From Candidatus Staskawiczbacteria bacterium RIFOXYD1_FULL_32_13 (GTDB lineage Bacteria > Patescibacteriota > Minisyncoccia > Minisyncoccales > Staskawiczbacteraceae): 5,547 nucleotides of DNA. This document shows positions 5,077 to 5,547 of this stretch, piece after piece. The stretch covers positions 9,284 through 14,830 of the forward strand of contig MHPU01000022.1 of NCBI GenBank assembly GCA_001820485.1. The letters are read 5' to 3'. The position numbers and the translations under genes were made by a program. Numbering within the stretch: position 1 is the first letter of the stretch; every line of letters begins with the position of its first letter. The notes below the pieces were generated by a model, which saw nothing but the letters and a program-made list of their open reading frames with translations, ran no database searches and was not told the origin of the DNA.

Positions 5077-5113
5077 CCGTCATTGCGAGGAGCCCACAGG
5101 CGACGTGGCAATC
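5077..5113. repeat. REP-like palindromic repeat
   Basis: This element reads CGTCATTGCGAGGAGC at its left end and GGCAATC at its right end. Outer arms ATTGC (5082-5086) and GCAAT (5108-5112) pair, and inner arms GCC (5092-5094) and GGC (5099-5101) pair around CACA. It matches my recollection of an intergenic palindrome (ATTGCGAGGAGC...GACGTGGCAAT) found in many copies in diverse bacterial genomes. It lies 8 nt after the NYN stop codon and may also act as an mRNA 3' stabiliser. Confidence 0.6.
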
Positions 5114-5116
5114 TAG

Positions 5117-5140
5117 TCGAGGTAAACCCCCGATTTTTTT
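5117..5140 (+). terminator. Rho-independent terminator of rpsO-NYN
   Basis: TCGAGG (5117-5122) pairs with CCCCGA (5128-5133) with one A-C mismatch, around the loop TAAAC. Seven T's follow at once (5134-5140). Its position 47 nt after the NYN stop fits the end of the rpsO operon. Confidence 0.6.
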
Positions 5141-5148
5141 ATGTATCA

Positions 5149-5186
5149 AAATACCTTGTAAATGCGACCGCACTGACAAGGTATTT
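5149..5186. repeat. 11-bp perfect inverted repeat
   Basis: AAATACCTTGT (5149-5159) and ACAAGGTATTT (5176-5186) are perfect inverted copies around 16 nt. Within the loop, TGC (5163-5165) can pair with GCA (5170-5172). It sits between the convergent rpsO-NYN and 76-aa genes, so it may be a bidirectional terminator, or a transposable-element or insertion-end remnant. The region from 5187 to 5272 holds no gene I trust. Read on the minus strand it contains a GGGTTTTTCTTTT run that may help end the 76-aa transcript. Confidence 0.7.
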
Positions 5187-5272
5187 AAATTAAGAAATAA
5201 AAAAATGCAAAAGAAAAACCCGAACGAACCGAATCGTCCGAGCTCGAAAGTTTGTCACGACCGCTCCATCAC

Positions 5273-5503
5273 CTATGAAGGAAGCGTTTCATCTGGAAAA
5301 TACTGCACCCCGATTGGAAGGCATTCGATGAAAACATTTTGTTCATGGTTGTGTGTCTTAATTTCCGAGGGATGCCGTTCAGCCCCACTCTTAATAAGTT
5401 GAAGGTCGACCAATGGCCTCATGTGGCCATACCCAGTCTCGTACTTGGCGCCAAACACTTGAGCGCCACATAGACGACAACTAAAAATCGGACGGGCAAT
5501 CAT
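5273..5503 (-). CDS. Hypothetical 76-aa protein, probably laterally acquired
   Basis: I do not recognise this small protein. It has a CRLCG (C9, C12) knuckle of zinc-ribbon type, a later C61, and histidines at 27, 44, 51 and 53 that could complete a metal site. There is no membrane segment or signal peptide. Evidence that it is real: AAAGGAGA ends 5 nt before the ATG, the only strong Shine-Dalgarno in the window, and a TATAAT lies about 40 nt upstream. Its codon use differs sharply from its neighbours: by hand count 34 of 76 codons end in G or C (about 45%), against 23 of 165 (about 14%) in the NYN gene. None of its four arginines uses AGA, against eight of ten in the NYN gene. It runs convergently to rpsO-NYN. 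Acquisition from a different genome is the simplest reading; a spurious frame is possible because the product matches nothing I know. Confidence 0.6.
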   Translation of the reverse strand: MIARPIFSCRLCGAQVFGAKYETGYGHMRPLVDLQLIKSGAERHPSEIKTHNHEQNVFIECLPIGVQYFPDETLPS

Positions 5504-5508
5504 GAAAA

Positions 5509-5516
5509 TCTCCTTT
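5509..5516 (-). promoter_or_regulatory. Shine-Dalgarno of the 76-aa gene
   Basis: On the minus strand AAAGGAGA leaves 6 nt between GGAG and the ATG at 5503, an ideal spacing. It fixes the start of the 76-aa gene and contrasts with the other six genes here, which have none. Confidence 0.75.
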
Positions 5517-5541
5517 GTGAAAGCGAATGTTCTAATATTTA

Positions 5542-5547
5542 ATTATA
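5542..5547 (-). promoter_or_regulatory. Candidate -10 box for the 76-aa gene
   Basis: A perfect TATAAT on the minus strand lies at the window edge. Transcription starting near 5535 would give a leader of about 30 nt. The -35 box would be outside the window. Confidence 0.45.

Noticed and set aside
4952..5179. A minus-strand 75-aa frame running through the palindrome and into the NYN gene
   Set aside because: Its sequence comes from translating the REP-like repeat and the inverted repeat, a common artefact, and it overlaps NYN codons.
5205..5402. A plus-strand 65-aa open frame opposite the 76-aa gene, with an A-rich leader like the resident genes
   Set aside because: It overlaps most of the minus-strand gene, which has a strong SD and -10 box, and its product shows no domain or composition that looks like a real protein.
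1..5547. CRISPR array, insertion-sequence transposase, integron attC site, recoded TGA codons
   Set aside because: There are no regularly spaced direct repeats, no transposase or integrase frame and no attC core sites around the inverted repeat; all long frames are open under the standard bacterial code.

Overview
The window is AT-rich and gene-dense, with short intergenic gaps. It looks like chromosomal DNA of a small-genome bacterium of the Candidate Phyla Radiation (Patescibacteria, probably Parcubacteria-like). The evidence is a TrbC/VirB2 (Mbov_0395-type) pilin-like membrane protein of the kind common in that group, a CCA-adding enzyme whose N- and C-terminal sequence resembles that group, six genes with no Shine-Dalgarno sequence, and standard-code reading frames with no in-frame TGA. 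The lineage is an inference from recall, not from a search.

Layout. Positions 77-147 (minus) hold a tRNA-Pro(CGG) with no encoded CCA end. It lies 11 nt downstream of a full-length CCA-adding enzyme gene (cca, 159-1601, minus). A 77-nt divergent spacer with two candidate promoters separates cca from tRNA-Arg(TCG) (1679-1753, plus), which does encode CCA. Next come two unrecognised soluble proteins, 5 nt apart: 1839-2477 (212 aa, possibly two related beta-rich halves) and 2483-3589 (368 aa, with a clear tandem duplication of a W-x2-W...QRTG-x-DNP module). A 106-nt leader with a perfect TATAAT, a hairpin and a 14-nt direct repeat precedes the pilin-like gene (3696-4139). A small hairpin and tRNA-Lys(CTT) (4166-4236) follow. 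The tRNA-Lys has a C where nearly every tRNA has U55. A near-consensus promoter then drives rpsO (4300-4569) and, 2 nt later, a NYN/PIN-like predicted RNase (4572-5069). This pair ends at a REP-like palindrome and a Rho-independent terminator.

The last 360 bases are different. After an 11-bp inverted repeat (5149-5186), base composition rises to about half G+C by eye. A convergent 76-aa gene on the minus strand (5273-5503) has foreign codon usage and the only strong Shine-Dalgarno in the window. I read this as a laterally acquired segment or, less likely, an assembly junction.

How the parts fit. Much of the window concerns translation and RNA: three tRNAs, the enzyme that finishes CCA-less tRNAs, ribosomal protein S15 and a probable RNase. 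The pilin-like protein and the two hypothetical proteins upstream of it may form a separate surface or secretion-related unit, but only proximity supports that. The strongest candidates for something undescribed are the 212/368-aa gene pair with its duplicated module, the rpsO-NYN pairing, and the foreign 76-aa gene beside its repeats.
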